A stretch of 64,000 bases of DNA from Phaeocystidibacter marisrubri (lineage in GTDB: Bacteria > Bacteroidota > Bacteroidia > Flavobacteriales > Schleiferiaceae): assembly GCF_008933165.1 (NCBI RefSeq), contig NZ_WBVQ01000001.1:744001-808000 (forward strand). Direction: 5' to 3'. The position numbers and the translations under genes are program-made. The notes beneath the pieces were generated by a model. That model was not told where the DNA came from. It ran no database searches and saw only the letters and a list, made by a program, of their open reading frames with translations. Positions 63,701-64,000 of the stretch are shown piece after piece. Numbering within the stretch: position 1 is the stretch's first letter; every line of letters starts with the position of its first letter.

Positions 63701-64000
63701 AGTTCCCGGAGAAGCATCCCAGTAGATTTCGGTCTGAGTTCCAGCAATGATAGCCTCACCACCAAATGGATAGGTCAACTCAACGGCATCAGGTACAAAA
63801 GAGTAAACGATGTAATATTTCTGAGGACCAAGTGGAACGTTTGTTCCCTCCACCTTTACATAAACATCACCAGCACTTGGGTTATCAATGGTGATTTGTT
63901 CTGTATTATTCAATGAATCTGTTGCACGAACAGCAGGAGCATTCAAATTGGCCACTTGTGGGGTAGGGTCGAGTACCCAAGGTTGATATACCGTGCCATT
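60785..64000 (-). CDS. Large T9SS-secreted multidomain protein, N-terminus outside the window
   Basis: The frame is open from the right edge (64000) to a stop at 60785, giving at least 1071 residues. The first part (VLDPTPQVANLNAPAVRA, EQITIDNPSAGDVYVKVEG) resembles the end of a pre-peptidase-type domain of secreted S8 proteases. A fibronectin-like module and CARDB-like stretches follow, then two choice-of-anchor-J/MAM-like modules (IPFVETFDSW...LAIDDLSVIE, LPFIEDFQNG...LYLDNIQLYD), two PKD-like repeats (FNYAVDVTDSMTYNF), and a T9SS sorting domain (VLAPVPASDFITLMNT..GVYFLRV). It is the window's third T9SS cargo and may be a protease; the catalytic part, if any, lies upstream. Confidence 0.85.
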   Translation of the reverse strand, partial: NGTVYQPWVLDPTPQVANLNAPAVRATDSLNNTEQITIDNPSAGDVYVKVEGTNVPLGPQKYYIVYSFVPDAVELTYPFGGEAIIAGTQTEIYWDASPGTSSFTIEFSDDNGSSWSALTTAGANARRATWNVPSNLATDQALVRISRGTQTDVVNSPLVVVGRPNQIGVVQACPDSFTVRWQPVIGANEYEIYTLGNKYMDSIGRTTDTFYVFRGYSPNNEIWYSVSAVPTVGGKAGQRAIAKTKATGLQNCAIYRDLAAFEISSPQPGNIQSCHDLSAMPIIIELSNAGLSTLDTLPIAYSVNSTLYRDTLFTTLNTSGSTQMTLSTTINGNVGGSFDVKVWSELSNDGNRYNDTAEVNFTVVTSGSAKAIPFVETFDSWTNCGIATDCGATVCSLFNDFENLANGVIDDIDWRTNNGSTSSSGTGPSNDHTQGNSLGKYLYLEASGSCNFKEAVLMSPCIDITAANQPELSFWYHMNGADIGELRVDIFSEGIWYLDVITPLTGPQGNAWMRVSTSLIPWAGKVVSVRFRGSTGGDYQGDLAIDDLSVIESNVAPTADFIADKNTPCLGETVRLEDKSVNVASSWNWSITPSTFNFVNGTTANSQNPEVQFTALGNYDIKLVASNSVGSDSITKAGFITLNNGLTLPFIEDFQNGFVPTGWELDNPDNLLTWEGQSCLGPDGTATIAARVNNFSYNASGQLDALVSSSFDLISLGNPAVVFDISYSGHTNNSNDRLRMEVSTDCGLTWNATGYDYTGSDLRTTATTSSNYIPTSAAAWRQDTVDLTSYAGQSVKIRFVNITDGGNNLYLDNIQLYDLSVAAPSAGFVSDLQDSCLSRTLTFTYTGNATDVEWDFGSGATPSIASGVGPHAVLYSFSGSKRVQMDATNLGGSTHTDLYFILGNPPIARFNYAVDVTDSMTYNFTNTSLGTITNYTWDFDDNGATSTSTNAQHTFSTGGDHDVMLIAENRCGPDTVITTIAGISVPENAPASWVLAPVPASDFITLMNTDGNLEIQSSAIYNMQGQLLSEVSSESTLQSITFNTSQLPVGVYFLRVQSNGEVITYRFVVGR

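Noticed and set aside
1-64000. tRNA, rRNA and transposase genes
   Set aside because: None seen on either strand; a dedicated covariance-model search was not possible here.

Overview
The window looks like chromosome from a marine-type Bacteroidota, most likely order Flavobacteriales (inference). The signs are three secreted proteins with C-terminal type IX secretion sorting domains, a GLPGLI protein paired with an outer-membrane TonB-type barrel, a long GAPDH with an N-terminal extension, several matches to the Bacteroidota -7 promoter element TAnnTTTG, few Shine-Dalgarno sites and many secretion or lipoprotein signals. I saw no rRNA, tRNA, CRISPR array, transposase or prophage gene. Most of the window is ordinary core genome broken by accessory intergenic repeats and gene remnants.

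Layout. 0-11 kb: end of a phosphofructokinase gene, priA, then leftward an M48 protease / alkylglycerol-monooxygenase-like / YhhN operon, a small heat-shock protein, and a leftward panB-rluA-isoaspartyl peptidase operon with a PrsW-like intramembrane protease. 11-22 kb: dnaK, GLPGLI plus barrel pair, then a tightly overlapping LysM-SGNH-SGNH-MBOAT operon that probably O-acylates a cell-wall or surface glycan. 22-26 kb: a variable patch with a G-rich minisatellite, 7-nt periodic tracts, two unknown secreted proteins, a broken gene with two G7 runs, and mltF. 26-33 kb: usp-SulP-miaE operon, gcvT and three tandem paralogous lipoproteins. 33-41 kb: gapA, a Do-type protease, and a dapF-GNAT-multihaem cytochrome-mltG operon, followed by a decayed gene. 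41-52 kb: small T9SS protein, clpB, a 1593-residue T9SS protein, FAH-family hydrolase, DnaQ-like exonuclease, 2-oxoacid dehydrogenase E2. 52-57 kb: recR with two glycosyltransferase-type genes. 57-64 kb: sodium symporter, marC, small unknown, DinB-like protein, a repeat-rich stretch with another pseudogene, and a large T9SS protein running off the end.

How parts fit together. Envelope biology dominates: lytic transglycosylases (mltF, mltG), dapF, the LysM/SGNH/MBOAT operon, envelope proteases, lipoproteins, T9SS cargo and surface-glycan transferases. The ether-lipid-like pair and the O-acylation operon are the best candidates for coherent, little-described systems. Stress proteins (Hsp20, DnaK, ClpB) share a possible short inverted repeat upstream.

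The most unusual non-coding signal is a family of degenerate tracts with 7-nt periodicity that fill intergenic gaps up to the start or stop codons (about 22.3, 22.5, 24.45, 56.65, 56.97, 58.55, 59.7 and 60.4 kb). Three of them run into a -7-like element only 4-5 nt before an ATG, suggesting leaderless or nearly leaderless transcripts. All function assignments rest on reading motifs by eye; no database search was possible.
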